A stretch of 64,000 nt of DNA. Source: Methylomonas sp. ZR1. Its GTDB lineage: Bacteria; Pseudomonadota; Gammaproteobacteria; Methylococcales; Methylomonadaceae. Below are positions 46,788 through 58,958 of the stretch, one piece after another; the first letter of the stretch is position 1; every line of letters starts with the position of its first letter. The notes under the pieces are model-generated. The model saw nothing but the letters and a program-made list of their open reading frames with translations. It did not search any database and was not told the DNA's origin. The position numbers and the translations under genes were made by a program. The stretch lies in NCBI RefSeq assembly GCF_013141865.1, contig NZ_RCST01000001.1:1054001-1118000 (forward strand), given 5' to 3'.

Positions 46788-47498
46788 CTATTGAGCTAAT
46801 TTGCGGTACCCATCGAATAAATGATGAATTTCCTCAAGACCGTCTTCGATTGACCAAGAAACCGACTTTGACAATAAATCCAGTAAAATCACGCCGTTTA
46901 CCGCTGCATCTTCGCTAATCGCAGTTTTTAACCGTTGGCTTAAATGGAGGTTGATAACTTGTAAGTTTTGATATAGCGCGAGCAGTTCATCCAATTCCAG
47001 GGAATAGGTTAGGTGGTCTTTTTGCCGAAAATACTGTGCCAATAGGAACATCGTGGTTACTCGGTAAATCGTTTCAGTTTGATCGGCCAAGGGTAAGTGA
47101 AAACGTGCCATTGGCTTTAAAAATTCAGTATGCGGACACGGGCTGGTGGCCATAATTAAGCCTAGAATCGAACTGGCGATATGTTGAGCAGTGGTTTCGG
47201 CGCGTATGGTTCTTCTATCAGTAATGACTTCTACAGCCATTTGCTTGTGGGACACTAGGTGCCCACATAAATTTAACAGTGACACCAAATTAATCGCGAC
47301 AGGACAGTGCGGAACCTGCTCAGGTTTTAACGGGCAATTGCGGCATTGTTGATACGTGAGCTCCGTCCATAGAGGATAGGGAGGGGGAGCGGCAGAAATA
47401 AGGGTCATGCTTTGTTTATCAACTTCGATTAGGAAATCGGCGCTGTCGTAATCTTCTGCGCTTAAGCGGTAGGTAAAATGTAGGATGTCTTCGGACAT
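46788..47498 (-). CDS. Conserved hypothetical protein with C-x2-C-x9-C cluster (possibly DUF6901)
   Basis: A 236-residue soluble protein. The N-terminal beta region reads ILHFTYRLSAEDYDSADFLIEVD; then WTELTYQQCRNCPL followed by HCPVAINL gives a Cys cluster that may bind a metal. The central motif LGLIMATSPCPHTEFLKPMARFHLPL and TIYRVTTMFLLAQYF is conserved in a proteobacterial family I recall as DUF6901, an assignment from memory. No known function. It is a single gene divergent from the small secreted protein that follows. Confidence 0.72.
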   Translation of the reverse strand: MSEDILHFTYRLSAEDYDSADFLIEVDKQSMTLISAAPPPYPLWTELTYQQCRNCPLKPEQVPHCPVAINLVSLLNLCGHLVSHKQMAVEVITDRRTIRAETTAQHIASSILGLIMATSPCPHTEFLKPMARFHLPLADQTETIYRVTTMFLLAQYFRQKDHLTYSLELDELLALYQNLQVINLHLSQRLKTAISEDAAVNGVILLDLLSKSVSWSIEDGLEEIHHLFDGYRKLAQ

Positions 47499-47695
47499 AT
47501 AAATTCAGCAAACTTGTGATGTGCGTTTTCTTGGATGGATTTTAACCTGGCTAAGCCGCGTTATTGGCCGATTGTAGGGGCGTCGTCTGACTAGTTTGGC
47601 TTGAGTATAGCTGCGGTATTCAAGTAAAGGAGGCTGCCTAAGGCTCCGTGTTACAATCGACTGCTCTAAAAACATAATCTCAAAAAGGCTTTACC

Positions 47696-48085
47696 ATGCA
47701 ATTTATTAAACTCTCCGCTGTTGCTTTATTGTTTTTATCTTTTCACGCCACAGCGGAAGTTCAGCTGACCAAAGCCGATGTTTTGGGTACATGGCAAATC
47801 GACAAAGAATCCAACACCAGTGATGGCAGCAAGGCCCGAAGCTCTAATACCACCTGGACGTTTAAAGACGATGGCACTATCGAAGGCATGACCCATGAAA
47901 ACGATTCGCATGCCAGAATTGACCAAATGCGGGCTGTGCTGAATTACGCCGTCGAAGGCGGCAAGATTGTCAAACAGGCGGCGCCGGGTCGCTCGAAGAT
48001 GGAAACCTGCGAGGCAATTGAAAAATCCGGCAACAATATGGTTTTGAAGTGCCAAACCGTTTATTTCTTTATGTCTAAAAAATAA
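47696..48085 (+). CDS. Small secreted lipocalin-like protein
   Basis: A 129-residue protein. Signal peptide to ATA|E (MQFIKLSAVALLFLSFHATA) is followed by LLGTWQIDKES-type lipocalin-like start (VLGTWQID) and alternating polar strands, with two Cys (METCEAIE and LKCQTVY) likely forming a disulfide. A signal peptide places it in the periplasm or exterior. Lipocalin-like domains bind small hydrophobic molecules, but this is only family resemblance. No neighbour suggests a partner. Confidence 0.65.
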   Translation: MQFIKLSAVALLFLSFHATAEVQLTKADVLGTWQIDKESNTSDGSKARSSNTTWTFKDDGTIEGMTHENDSHARIDQMRAVLNYAVEGGKIVKQAAPGRSKMETCEAIEKSGNNMVLKCQTVYFFMSKK

Positions 48086-48187
48086 AAACGCCGAGTACTT
48101 CTGATAGTGTCGTGCTTAGTTTGACCTATTTATGTGATCGTCGGATGGGATGGACTCATCGGTAGCGAGAAAACAGGAACTTCGATT

Positions 48188-49003
48188 TTGGCAGAGCAGC
48201 CCCAAAGCCTATCCGATTTTGCGGAGCATTGTTTATTCAATGGCGACATTGAGCAAAAGCTTGTTTTAACTCATCAAGCCAGGCAGTTGTTGGATAACGG
48301 CTTATTGTCCCTGCAAACAACAGAGGCGGTATTGCCGATAAGCAATACCGTATTTCCTAGCCGGCCGGCGTTGTTGATGCCGCGAGAGATGCCTAAACGT
48401 CGTCTGGATTCCATCGAAGGTAAAGCGGCTTTTTTTCACGCGCTCGCACATATCGAGTTCGTGGCAATTTATTTGGCATGGGACATTATTTATCGGTTTC
48501 CCGGCTTGCCCGACGATTTTTATCGGGATTGGCTGATCATCGCCGACGAAGAGGCTCAGCATTTCGAGTTGATTCGCACTCATTTGCTTGGCTTGGGATT
48601 CGATTACGGCGATTTACCCGCGCATCGCGGGCTTTGGTCTCACGCCGAAGATACGTCCAATGACATTTTGGCGCGTTTGGCGATAGTGCCGCGGTGTATG
48701 GAGGCGCGCGGATTAGATGTGACCCCAGGCATGATGGATAAACTGGTTGCTATCGACGATCAGCCAGGTCTAGCTATCCTTCGGAGGATTTATAACGACG
48801 AAGTTGGGCATGTCGAGCGCGGTTCTTACTGGTTCAATAATCTGGCCAGACAGCGCGGTATGGAACCTGAAAACTGCTTTAAAGACCTGATACTGAATTA
48901 TTTCAAAGGTAAGCCCAAGGGACCCTTTAACCGAGAAGTGCGTATAATTGCCGGCTTCTCGAATAACGAAATCGATTGGCTGGAGGAGCGTTTGCATGAA
49001 TAA
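48188..49003 (+). CDS. Ferritin-like DUF455 protein
   Basis: A 271-residue protein of the DUF455 family, a four-helix ferritin-like fold. Metal-binding motifs are visible: FFHALAHIEFVAIYLAWD near residue 90, DEEAQHFELI near 135 and DEVGHVERG near 215, with the E-x2-H pairs of a di-iron site. Its start is uncertain: TTG 48188, with AGGAAC upstream, matches where family members begin; a GTG at 48134 would add 18 residues. It overlaps the nnrS gene by eight bases. Family members have been linked to tRNA-modifying MiaE-like oxygenases by fold; the role here is unknown. Confidence 0.8.
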   Translation: MAEQPQSLSDFAEHCLFNGDIEQKLVLTHQARQLLDNGLLSLQTTEAVLPISNTVFPSRPALLMPREMPKRRLDSIEGKAAFFHALAHIEFVAIYLAWDIIYRFPGLPDDFYRDWLIIADEEAQHFELIRTHLLGLGFDYGDLPAHRGLWSHAEDTSNDILARLAIVPRCMEARGLDVTPGMMDKLVAIDDQPGLAILRRIYNDEVGHVERGSYWFNNLARQRGMEPENCFKDLILNYFKGKPKGPFNREVRIIAGFSNNEIDWLEERLHE

Positions 49004-50168
49004 CAAACCGGTTTTTGATTATCCACTGTTTGCGATGGGCTTTAGGGCCTTTTTCGCGCTGGCGGGATTATCAGCTCTGGCTTTGATTGCAGTATGGAAC
49101 TCAATGTCCAACGGTTCGCTGCATATCGATAATTACTTCACCGGCAGCACGTGGCATGCTCATGAAATGTTGCTTGGCTACACCACAGCGGTGATTGCCG
49201 GTTTTTTACTAACAGCAGTTAGAAACTGGACTGGCTTACAAACAGTGACTCCCGATCAACTGGCGTCGCTGTGTTTTTTATGGATTTATGGCCGGGTATT
49301 GCCTTTTTATTCCGAACTATTGCCCGATTTGTTGATAGGCACCGTCGATTTCGTATTTTTACCGGTGTTGGCGTATTTTGTGGGTAAGCCAATTCTAAAA
49401 ACTGGCAACTATCAAAATCTGATTTTTATCGCCTTATTACTGCTATTGGCCTTGGGCAATGGTTTGATTCACGCCCAAGTTTTGGGTATGGCTGGTAGTG
49501 CCTCGCTAGGACTGATCCTGGTGGTTACCATTATCGTCGCGATGATTTTGGTCATAGCCGGCCGGGTATTTCCGTTTTTTACCGAACGGGGATTATCCGG
49601 GGTTATTTGTATTCGCAATCCGGCATTGGATATTGCAGCTGTTGCGGTGAGTCTGGCGGTGTTTGCATTATTAATGCTGAATATATCCGGCGCATTGTTG
49701 GCGGTTGCTGCGGTAGCGGCGATTGTGATTAATATTGTGCGAGTGGCGGCTTGGTACAACCCGCGGATTTGGTTTGTGCCCCTGCTTTGGGTTTTGTACA
49801 TCGGCTATGGTTGGTTGATCCTTGGATTTGGCTTGGTATCCCTCTCTGCTTTTGCTGTGGTTCCGCAGTCTTTGGCTTTACACGCCTTTACTGTTGGCGG
49901 CATCGGTATTTTGACTTTGGGCATGATGGCCCGCGTTGCGTTGGGCCATACCGGCAGGGCGCTAAAAGCCTCGAATGTGATGGCGCTGGCCTTTGTGCTG
50001 ATAAATCTGGCCGCGTTGTTTCGGGTGTTATTTCCGGCTTTGTTGCCAAACTGGTATGGCGGTTTGGTGATGGTGTCCACCTATTGCTGGTTGGCGGCGT
50101 TTTCCTTGTTCGCATTTTATTATTCGCCAATTTTGATGTCGCCCAGGTTGGATGGGCAGCCGGGGTAG
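48996..50168 (+). CDS. nnrS: NnrS family haem/copper membrane protein
   Basis: A 390-residue membrane protein with about twelve hydrophobic segments. The conserved start FDYPLFAMGFRAFF, the HAHEMLLGY motif near residue 55, GRVFPFFTERG near 190 and the LHAFTVGGIGILTLGMMARVALGHTGR stretch (quoted partly: AVGGIG is not used; LTLGMMARVALGHTG is) are NnrS signatures, and the histidines are probable metal ligands. NnrS relieves nitric oxide stress in other proteobacteria. ATG 48996 is preceded by GGAGGAG. Cotranscribed with DUF455. Role is taken from the family. Confidence 0.9.
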   Translation: MNNKPVFDYPLFAMGFRAFFALAGLSALALIAVWNSMSNGSLHIDNYFTGSTWHAHEMLLGYTTAVIAGFLLTAVRNWTGLQTVTPDQLASLCFLWIYGRVLPFYSELLPDLLIGTVDFVFLPVLAYFVGKPILKTGNYQNLIFIALLLLLALGNGLIHAQVLGMAGSASLGLILVVTIIVAMILVIAGRVFPFFTERGLSGVICIRNPALDIAAVAVSLAVFALLMLNISGALLAVAAVAAIVINIVRVAAWYNPRIWFVPLLWVLYIGYGWLILGFGLVSLSAFAVVPQSLALHAFTVGGIGILTLGMMARVALGHTGRALKASNVMALAFVLINLAALFRVLFPALLPNWYGGLVMVSTYCWLAAFSLFAFYYSPILMSPRLDGQPG

Positions 50169-50497
50169 CGTAGTTCATAAAAACAGTGGCGATGGCGGAT
50201 GGTCTCGTCCAAGCGTGCCGTATTTTTTATACATTGAATTTGTTGGAGCGACAGTGTTAGGGTTGCTATATCGGTTTACTGCGCGATCTGGTCAATGAAA
50301 TGAGAGTGAATGGAAGCAAATTGCGCGACAGGTTTGATGTGAACATGAGTTGGACGGATTGACTTTGGTCAACGGCGTCAAGGGCGTAAGCGGGTCTGTT
50401 CCTGGCAGGAGTAATGATCTTGGTCAGTGATAGCGGGCTTTGATAGGGTTGTAAAAAAAGGCGGCTTTCAGCCGCCTTTTTTTGTGTCGAAACGTTT
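50169..50497. other. Intergenic region between nnrS and ispG (convergent)
   Basis: 329 bases with no gene I can support. Only the bidirectional terminator at its right end stands out. Confidence 0.6.
50453..50483. terminator. Bidirectional terminator between nnrS and ispG
   Basis: A symmetrical hairpin AAAAAAAGGCGGCT-TTC-AGCCGCCTTTTTTT with a T run on both strands. It lies 14 bases after the ispG stop on the minus strand and can also stop transcription from nnrS. Confidence 0.92.
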
Positions 50498-51718
50498 TTA
50501 CTGCGCCCTGTAATGCGATTCGATATAACGCTCGACTATAGCTTGGAACTCTTCAGCGATATGGTCGCCTTTTAGGGTGACGGTTTTGAAACCGTCTTCA
50601 AAAACCGGCGCAACAGGTGACTCGCCGGTTCCGGGTAGGCTGATGCCGATGTTGGCATTTTTGCTTTCACCGGGGCCGTTGACGACGCAACCCATTACCG
50701 CGACTTTCATATCTTCCACGCCTTTGTATTTATCTTTCCAGATAGGCATTTGATCGCGTAAATAGCCTTGAATGTCTTGCGCCAGACGTTGGAAATAATC
50801 GCTGGTGGTGCGGCCGCAGCCGGGGCAGGCCACTACCATGGGTGTGAAGGAGCGAAAGTTCATGGTTTGCAGAATTTCCTGGGCCACAATGACTTCTTTG
50901 GTGCGCGCTGCGCCGGGTTCGGGTGTTAGGGATACCCGAATGGTGTCGCCTATGCCTTGTTGCATCAGTACGCCGAGCGCTGCTGCTGATGCGACGATGC
51001 CTTTGGAGCCCATGCCAGCTTCGGTAAGGCCTAAATGCAGAGCGTAATCGCAACGGCTGGACAGGTCTTGGTAAATGCTGATCAACTCCTGGACATCGCT
51101 AATTTTGCAGGATAGGATGATTTTGTCTTTACCCAGCCCGATTTCCTGGGCTCTAGCCGCGCTTTCCAGGGCGGAGAGTATGATGGCTTCCCGTGTGATT
51201 AGGGGTAATTCTTTGGGTTGCGCTAATTGTCTGTTCTCGTCAAGCAATCGGGTTAGTACGGCTTGATCAAGACTGCCACCGTTGACGCCAATCCGCACGG
51301 GTTTGTTGTATTGAATCGCAAACTCTATCATCTGCTGAAATTGCGGGTCCCGCGCTTTGCCTTTGCCGACATTGCCGGGGTTGATACGGTATTTGGATAG
51401 TGCTTGAGCGCAATCCGGATATTTTTCCAGTAACTTGTGGCCGTTAAAATGGAAGTCGCCGATAATGGGCACCGAAAAGCCTTTTTGTGCCAGTCGGTTG
51501 ACGATTTCCGGTACGGCTTGCGCAGCTTCTTCACGGTCGACAGTGACGCGGACCATTTCCGAGCCGGCTGTTGCTAATTCCATGATCTGTTGAACGCTTC
51601 CTGCCACATCAGCTGTATCGGTATTAGTCATGGATTGAACTACAATCGGAGCGTCGCCGCCGACTTTTACGTTTCCTACCAAAACCTGTTGGGTGTGTTT
51701 TCTGGAGCTAATCGACAT
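50498..51718 (-). CDS. ispG: 4-hydroxy-3-methylbut-2-en-1-yl diphosphate synthase
   Basis: A 406-residue iron-sulfur enzyme of the MEP isoprenoid pathway (GcpE). It reduces the cyclic methylerythritol diphosphate. The N-terminal TIM-barrel starts with [19 protein letters not shown]; the C-terminal [4Fe-4S] ligands are in [14 protein letters not shown] and [17 protein letters not shown], three Cys plus Glu. It is a stand-alone gene, ending at a bidirectional terminator. Its presence shows that this organism makes isoprenoids by the MEP pathway. Confidence 0.97.
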   Translation of the reverse strand: MSISSRKHTQQVLVGNVKVGGDAPIVVQSMTNTDTADVAGSVQQIMELATAGSEMVRVTVDREEAAQAVPEIVNRLAQKGFSVPIIGDFHFNGHKLLEKYPDCAQALSKYRINPGNVGKGKARDPQFQQMIEFAIQYNKPVRIGVNGGSLDQAVLTRLLDENRQLAQPKELPLITREAIILSALESAARAQEIGLGKDKIILSCKISDVQELISIYQDLSSRCDYALHLGLTEAGMGSKGIVASAAALGVLMQQGIGDTIRVSLTPEPGAARTKEVIVAQEILQTMNFRSFTPMVVACPGCGRTTSDYFQRLAQDIQGYLRDQMPIWKDKYKGVEDMKVAVMGCVVNGPGESKNANIGISLPGTGESPVAPVFEDGFKTVTLKGDHIAEEFQAIVERYIESHYRAQ

Positions 51719-51820
51719 AGAAGTGTGGTCTGCAAAAACTGAAAGTTATCTAAAAAATACCAAGTAATTCACTTAGGATATAAATTATACCTCCTTAGTT
51801 ACAGGACGAAAGAGCAAATT

Positions 51821-52549
51821 GTGCGGATAAATTACTTTTCTGATGTGCATCTGGAATTTGGCGAGCAGAGTCTGCCGGAAACCGATGCCGATTTGGTCGT
51901 GGCGGCAGGCGATATCGGCATATTCAAACAAGGTGTCGAATGGTTGAAGTCTATCGGCAAGCCTGTGGTTTATGTGGCGGGTAACCATGAGTTTTATGGT
52001 TACGAATATCAACAGACTATCGATATGCTGCGTAGGGAATGTGCGGGCAGTCAAATTCAGTTCCTGGAAAAAGATCAGTTTATCTTCCAGGGTGTGCGCT
52101 TTTTGGGTTGCACCTTGTGGACGAATTTGTTTATCGAGGGCGCCGAAAAGGCCGAAGTGCTGGGAAATACCTTGAATGACTTTCGCAAGGTGTCATTTGC
52201 AGGCCAAACTTTCGAGCCCAAACACTTTACCGAGCTACATCGGGAATCTAAATTCTGGTTAGAACAACAACTTGCCACGCCCTTTGCCGGCAGGACCATA
52301 GTGGTCACTCATCATGCGCCCACCGAATGGAGTTGGATCGATTCACCCAACGTACTTAAAAAGCTGGCTTATTGTAATGACTTGAAGCCTTTATTTCACG
52401 AATATGAAATAGCAGCCTGGTTTCACGGTCATGTGCACAATTTGGGTGATTACCGGATAGCGGATGCCCGTATCTTAAGCAATACCCGGGGGTATGTCGG
52501 GCGCAAGTATGTGAGTGGTTTTGATATCGATAAAGTGGTTGATATTTGA
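51821..52549 (+). CDS. Calcineurin-like metallophosphoesterase
   Basis: A 242-residue protein with all five metallophosphoesterase blocks: FSDVHLEF at residue 6, AAGDIGIF near 29, AGNHEFYG near 51, VTHHAPTE near 165 and FHGHVHNLG near 205. Two divalent metals are bound by these D/N/H residues. It is cytoplasmic (no signal peptide) and monocistronic; GTG 51821 is the start. Substrate unknown; could be a nucleotide or phosphoester hydrolase. It is divergent from ispG and is followed by an 8-bp-stem hairpin (52567-52586) lacking a T run. Confidence 0.88.
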   Translation: MRINYFSDVHLEFGEQSLPETDADLVVAAGDIGIFKQGVEWLKSIGKPVVYVAGNHEFYGYEYQQTIDMLRRECAGSQIQFLEKDQFIFQGVRFLGCTLWTNLFIEGAEKAEVLGNTLNDFRKVSFAGQTFEPKHFTELHRESKFWLEQQLATPFAGRTIVVTHHAPTEWSWIDSPNVLKKLAYCNDLKPLFHEYEIAAWFHGHVHNLGDYRIADARILSNTRGYVGRKYVSGFDIDKVVDI

Positions 52550-52663
52550 GCGGTATTTCCACTTATGCCGGGCGCTATCGCTCGGCTTAAAGGGCTACAA
52601 GCCTTGGGATTTTCCGTTGAGAAAGCCGATAACTTGTGATGTAATGAACATGTTTTGTCTTGA

Positions 52664-54081
<1,418 letters not shown>

Positions 54082-54082
<1 letters not shown>

Positions 54083-55281
54083 TGTCGGCTAGAGATATTT
54101 TAGATAGCATAGAGCCGCATTTTACAAAGGGCGGCAAGTTTGAAAAGTATTACGGTCTCTACGAGATGGTGGATACTTTTATTTACACGCCATCCGATGT
54201 AACGCGCGGAAAAACCCATGTACGTGACGGTAACGATCTGAAACGCACTATGACGTTCGTGGTAATCGCCACGGCGTTTTGTATTTTGATGGCTTGGTAC
54301 AACACGGGTTATCAAGCCAACTTAGCCATGAAGAGCCTGGGTGTTGAGTCGATTAACAACTGGCGTAGCATTCCAATGGCGCTATTCGGCTACAACCCGT
54401 ACAACCCGATTTCCTGCCTGGTGCACGGCATGTTGTATTTCTTCCCTGTTTACATCACTACCTTAGCGGTCGGTGGCGTTTGGGAAGTGTTGTTCGCAAC
54501 CGTACGCAAGCATGAAGTCAACGAAGGTTTCTTGGTATCGTCAATGCTGTATACCCTGATCCTGCCGCCTGACATCCCCTTGTGGCAAGTGGCTTTAGGT
54601 ATCTCGTTCGGTATCGTGTTGGGTAAAGAAGTTTTCGGTGGTACCGGTAAAAATTTCCTTAATCCCGCTTTGACAGGTCGTGCGTTCCTGTTTTTTGCGT
54701 ATCCGGCTTCAATTTCCGGCGATGCGGTATGGGTTGCGGTGGACGGTTACAGTGGCGCGACGGCTTTATCGTTGGCATCGGCTGGCGGCGTGGAGGCTAT
54801 TAAAGAGAGTTTCAGTTGGATCCAAGCGTTTTTGGGATTCATTCCCGGCTCGATGGGTGAAACATCCACATTAGCTTGTATGTTGGGTGCTGCATTCTTG
54901 TTATATACACGTGTTGCTTCTTATCGCATCATGGCTGGCGTGTTGATTGGCATGATCGGTATGTCCACTTTATTGAATATCGTTGGCAGCACAACCAACC
55001 CAATGTTTGCGATGCCTTGGTACTGGCATATGGTAGTCGGTGGTTTTGCTTTCGGTACGGTGTTTATGGCAACTGATCCTGTTTCTGCCGCTGTGACCGA
55101 CACGGGTCGCTGGATTTACGGCTGCATGATCGGCGTGATGATTATCATCATTCGGGTTATTAACCCGGCTTTCCCGGAAGGTGTGATGCTTGCAATTCTT
55201 TTCTCAAACATGTTTGCACCATTGATTGATTACTTTGTTGTTCAAGCAAATATTAGAAGAAGGATCAAACGCCATGCTTAA
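54082..55281 (+). CDS. nqrB: Na+-translocating NADH:quinone reductase subunit B
   Basis: A 399-residue membrane subunit with about ten helices, a Na+-translocating core. A Thr in [13 protein letters not shown] (near residue 226) is the predicted covalent FMN attachment site (SGAT motif), normally modified by the flavin transferase ApbE. The [20 protein letters not shown] segment is conserved. Overlap at both ends with nqrA and nqrC shows a translationally coupled operon. Confidence 0.96.
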
Positions 55282-56137
55282 TGCCGAGAAAAAAACCTGT
55301 AAGTACAACGAGCAACTCTGCAAGTACTACGAACAGTTCAGAGTTTATGCCGACAGAATCCTGGCTTTAAGTAACGACAGCCTGGAAAAAACCGTCAACG
55401 TGGCTTTGGCCTTATGTTTGGTGTGCGCCGTATTGGTATCTATCGCTACAGTCGCTTTACGGCCTTTGCAAGGCTACAACAAAGCCCTGGACATGAAGAA
55501 AAACATTCTTGATGTGGCTGGTTTGTTGGAAGAGGGTACTGATATCGACAAAGCCTTTGCGGAAAGAATCGAAAGCAAGATTGTCGACCTGAAAACAGGT
55601 GATTACGTAGACAATATCAATGTCGACGAATACGACCAACGCAAGGCTGCGAAAGACCCTGCGCAGAACGAGTTGATTCCGGTCGAGAAAGATATTGCCA
55701 GCATCCGTCAAAAAGCCAAATACACCAAAGTGTTTTTGGTTAAAAACGGCGACCAGTTGCAATCCATTATTCTGCCTATCAACGGTTACGGTTTGTGGTC
55801 TACGATGTATGGCTTTTTAGCCTTGGAAGCTGATGCGCAAACGGTACAGAGCATCAACCTGTACGACCAAGGTGAAACCCCCGGCCTGGGTGGTGAGGTA
55901 GTCAATCCTAACTGGCGCGCGTTGTGGAAAGGCAAAAAAGTCTATTCCGACAAAGGCGAAGTGGCTTTGACTTTAGTGAAAGGTGGTGTCGATTCCAGTC
56001 GCCCGGATTCTGTTTACAAAGTGGATGGTTTGGCCGGCGCAACCTTAACCAGTCGTGGGGTCAGTAATTTGATCCAATACTGGATGGGTACCGAAGGTTT
56101 TGCCACCTATCTAAACAAAATTAGAAAAAACGGTTAG
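55274..56137 (+). CDS. nqrC: Na+-translocating NADH:quinone reductase subunit C
   Basis: A 287-residue subunit with an N-terminal helix and a periplasmic FMN-binding domain. The flavinylation motif is [14 protein letters not shown] near residue 250, with Thr the FMN-carrying residue; [13 protein letters not shown] precedes it. The ATG at 55274 overlaps nqrB by eight bases. NqrC passes electrons from the NqrF/2Fe-2S chain to NqrB in the accepted model of the enzyme. Confidence 0.96.
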   Translation: MLNAEKKTCKYNEQLCKYYEQFRVYADRILALSNDSLEKTVNVALALCLVCAVLVSIATVALRPLQGYNKALDMKKNILDVAGLLEEGTDIDKAFAERIESKIVDLKTGDYVDNINVDEYDQRKAAKDPAQNELIPVEKDIASIRQKAKYTKVFLVKNGDQLQSIILPINGYGLWSTMYGFLALEADAQTVQSINLYDQGETPGLGGEVVNPNWRALWKGKKVYSDKGEVALTLVKGGVDSSRPDSVYKVDGLAGATLTSRGVSNLIQYWMGTEGFATYLNKIRKNG

Positions 56138-56145
56138 GACTTATC

Positions 56146-56814
56146 ATGGATAAAGAAACTAAAAAAGTATTATTCGAACCGTTGGTCGATAACAACCCAA
56201 TCACCCTGCAGGTGCTTGGTGTATGTTCGGCGCTGGCGGTAACGTCGCAAATGTCTACCTCATTGATCATGGCATTGGCCTTGACTTCGGTTACTGCCTG
56301 TTCGAGCGCAGCGATTAGTGCGGTGCGCGAGCATATACCGAGCAGCATTCGGATTATCGTGCAGATGATCATCATTGCTTCGTTGGTTATTGTGGTCGAT
56401 CAGTTGCTTAAAGCCTTTGCCTTTGATGTCAGCAAAAAGCTGTCGGTATTCGTTGGTTTGATTATTACCAACTGTATCGTCATGGGGCGTGCTGAAGCCT
56501 ATGCGATGAAAAATCCGCCGCTGCAAAGCTTTGTTGACGGTATCGGTAACGGCTTAGGTTACAGTTTGATTCTGGTCATCGTGGCGCTGTTCAGAGAAAC
56601 TTTGGGTTCAGGCAAACTGCTTGGTTTCGATGTGCTGCCTTTGGTAAAGGATGGCGGTTGGTACGTACCGAACGGCATGATGCTGCTGCCGCCTAGCGCG
56701 TTTTTCATCATCGGCTTGATCATTTGGGGTTTCCGTACCTGGAAACCAAAGCAAGTGGAACACAACGAGTTCAAAATCATGTCGATTGCTCACGGTGAAG
56801 GAGGGCACCACTAA
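56146..56814 (+). CDS. nqrD: Na+-translocating NADH:quinone reductase subunit D
   Basis: A 222-residue membrane subunit with six helices, homologous to RnfE. Motifs include [22 protein letters not shown] and the Cys-bearing helix [21 protein letters not shown] (quoted partly: [12 protein letters not shown]), plus [17 protein letters not shown]. The Cys residues of NqrD and NqrE coordinate an intramembrane iron center. Its stop overlaps the nqrE start (TAATG). Confidence 0.96.
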   Translation: MDKETKKVLFEPLVDNNPITLQVLGVCSALAVTSQMSTSLIMALALTSVTACSSAAISAVREHIPSSIRIIVQMIIIASLVIVVDQLLKAFAFDVSKKLSVFVGLIITNCIVMGRAEAYAMKNPPLQSFVDGIGNGLGYSLILVIVALFRETLGSGKLLGFDVLPLVKDGGWYVPNGMMLLPPSAFFIIGLIIWGFRTWKPKQVEHNEFKIMSIAHGEGGHH

Positions 56815-57422
56815 TGGAAGCCTATATCAGTCTGTTTGTTAAAGCGGTTTTCATTGAAAACCTGGCGCTGTCATTCTTCCTGGGTATGTGTACCTTCTTG
56901 GCGGTGTCCAAGAAGATCTCCACGGCCATGGGTTTGGGTATTGCCGTTATGGTGGTGCAAACCTTAACAGTGCCTGCCAATAACTTCATTTACCAAACTT
57001 TGTTGAAAGAAGATGCATTATCTTGGATAGGCATTACTGGCGTGGATTTAAGCTTTTTAAGCTTGTTGAGCTGTATCGGTATGATCGCTGCGATTGTGCA
57101 GATTCTGGAAATGATTTTGGATAAATTCTTTCCGGCTCTGTATCAAGCCTTGGGTATTTTCCTGCCGTTGATTACCGTTAACTGCGCGATCTTGGCCGGT
57201 AGTTTATTCATGATCGAACGTGACTACAATTTTGGTGAAAGCGTGGTATACGGTATAGGCAGTGGTTTCGGCTGGGCTTTGGCGATTACCGTTATGGCCG
57301 GTGTGCGTGAGAAATTGAAATACAGCGATATTCCTGCTGCATTACAAGGTCTGGGCATCACTTTTATCACCGCTGGCTTGATGTCTCTGGGCTTCATGGC
57401 TTTCTCTGGAATTCAATTATAA
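56814..57422 (+). CDS. nqrE: Na+-translocating NADH:quinone reductase subunit E
   Basis: A 202-residue membrane subunit with six helices, homologous to RnfA. Motifs: [40 protein letters not shown] and [17 protein letters not shown]. The Cys residues in FLGMCTF and ITVNCAI match the paired iron-site residues of the family. Start overlaps nqrD; nqrF follows 10 bases later. Confidence 0.96.
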   Translation: MEAYISLFVKAVFIENLALSFFLGMCTFLAVSKKISTAMGLGIAVMVVQTLTVPANNFIYQTLLKEDALSWIGITGVDLSFLSLLSCIGMIAAIVQILEMILDKFFPALYQALGIFLPLITVNCAILAGSLFMIERDYNFGESVVYGIGSGFGWALAITVMAGVREKLKYSDIPAALQGLGITFITAGLMSLGFMAFSGIQL

Positions 57423-57432
57423 GGGTATCGTA

Positions 57433-58653
57433 ATGCTGGAAATTGCATTAGGTGTTATTTTCTTCACGGTCATCGTGATAGCGCTGGTGTTTTTGATCAT
57501 CGGCGCGAAAAGTAAACTGGTGGCCTCTGGCGATGTGGAAATTCTGATCAATAACGAAAAGAAAATCCATGTACCGGTGGGCTCCAAATTGTTGACCGCT
57601 TTGGCGGACAACCAATTGTTCGTGTCTTCAGCTTGTGGCGGCGGCGGCACTTGTGGTCAATGTAAAGTGAAAGTGCACAGCGGCGGTGGCGACATTCTGC
57701 CAACCGAGCAATCGCATATCACCAAACGGGAAGCCGCACATGGCGAACGTCTGGCTTGCCAAGTATCCATCAAACAAAACATGGATATCGAAGTCGAAGA
57801 CAGCGTATTCGGTGTTAAAAAATGGGAATGCACTGTTAAGTCCAACGACAACGTCGCGACTTTCATTAAAGAGTTGGTCTTGGAATTGCCCGAAGGTGAA
57901 GCCATCAACTACCGTGCAGGTGGTTATATCCAAATTGAATGTCCGCCCCATATTTCAAGATATGCGGATATGGATGTTGCCGAGGAATACCGTCCTGATT
58001 GGGATAAATTCAATCTGTGGCGCTATGTGTCGGATGTAAAAGAGCCAACGCTACGTGCTTACTCAATGGCATCTTATCCTGAAGAAAAAGAAATAATGTT
58101 GAACGTCAGGATCGCTACGCCGCCTCCAGGGGCGCCGGATGGCATTCCGCCAGGCATCATGTCGTCCTTTATCTTCAACCTGAAGCCAGGTGATAAAGTG
58201 TTCGTATCCGGTCCTTACGGCGAGTTTTTTGCCAAAGAAACCGATGCTGAAATGGTCTTTATCGGTGGTGGTGCCGGTATGGCGCCGATGCGTTCGCATA
58301 TCTTCGATCAACTACGCAGACTGAAATCCAAGCGTAAAATGACTTTCTGGTATGGCGCACGTAGCAAACGCGAAATGTTCTACGTTGAAGATTTCGATAT
58401 GCTGGCGAAAGAAAACGACAATTTTGAATGGCATGTAGCCTTGTCGGATGCTTTGCCTGAAGATAACTGGAAAGGTTATACCGGCTTCATTCACAACGTG
58501 TTGTTCGAAGAATTCATCAAGAAACATCCGAACCCAGAAGATTGTGAATACTACATGTGCGGGCCGCCAATCATGAACTCTTCAGTGATTAACATGCTGC
58601 TGGCTAATGGTGTGGATCCTGAAAATATTATGTTGGATGATTTCGGCGGTTAA
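57433..58653 (+). CDS. nqrF: Na+-translocating NADH:quinone reductase subunit F
   Basis: A 406-residue subunit that takes electrons from NADH. N-terminal membrane helix, then a ferredoxin domain with the 2Fe-2S cysteines in [15 protein letters not shown] and LACQV, then FAD-binding (RAYSMASYP) and NADH-binding ([13 protein letters not shown] and [11 protein letters not shown]) domains of the ferredoxin-NADP reductase fold. Last of the six structural genes; followed by a terminator and nqrM. Confidence 0.97.
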   Translation: MLEIALGVIFFTVIVIALVFLIIGAKSKLVASGDVEILINNEKKIHVPVGSKLLTALADNQLFVSSACGGGGTCGQCKVKVHSGGGDILPTEQSHITKREAAHGERLACQVSIKQNMDIEVEDSVFGVKKWECTVKSNDNVATFIKELVLELPEGEAINYRAGGYIQIECPPHISRYADMDVAEEYRPDWDKFNLWRYVSDVKEPTLRAYSMASYPEEKEIMLNVRIATPPPGAPDGIPPGIMSSFIFNLKPGDKVFVSGPYGEFFAKETDAEMVFIGGGAGMAPMRSHIFDQLRRLKSKRKMTFWYGARSKREMFYVEDFDMLAKENDNFEWHVALSDALPEDNWKGYTGFIHNVLFEEFIKKHPNPEDCEYYMCGPPIMNSSVINMLLANGVDPENIMLDDFGG

Positions 58654-58680
58654 GTTGTATTAATCTGACGCGAAGCACAG

Positions 58681-58708
58681 GGAGCGATTTTCGGATCGCT
58701 CCTTTTTT
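58681..58708 (+). terminator. Rho-independent terminator between nqrF and nqrM
   Basis: Perfect 8-bp stem GGAGCGAT/ATCGCTCC with a short loop and a run of six T, 28 bases after nqrF. It would make nqrM expression partly dependent on readthrough or a separate promoter. Confidence 0.85.
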
Positions 58709-58741
58709 CGTTTCAGTGATTAGAAAAAACAGGAGAAAAAA

Positions 58742-58930
58742 ATGGGTTATTTTTTAGTAACATTTTTATTTATGTTGATCGTTATTGCCGTCATGGCAGT
58801 CGGTGTGCTTTTCGGTCGGAATGCTATCAAGGGGTCTTGCGGCGGCACCGGCAATTGCGTATGCAGTGAGAAATGCGACAAAAGAAAGAAGTTTGAAGCT
58901 GAGCAAGCTAAAACATTGGAACAACATTAA
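58742..58930 (+). CDS. nqrM: NqrM, Na+-NQR maturation protein
   Basis: A 62-residue small membrane protein: one helix (FLVTFLFMLIVIAVMAVGVLF) followed by the Cys motif SCGGTGNCVCSEKCDKRKK with four Cys. NqrM inserts iron between NqrD and NqrE in Vibrio. AGGAG precedes the ATG at 58742. It sits behind the operon terminator. No apbE gene is seen in the window, although the flavin transferase is needed for NqrB/NqrC. Confidence 0.92.
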   Translation: MGYFLVTFLFMLIVIAVMAVGVLFGRNAIKGSCGGTGNCVCSEKCDKRKKFEAEQAKTLEQH

Positions 58931-58958
58931 GGCTGCTTGCCCAAAGCGATAAACTAAG

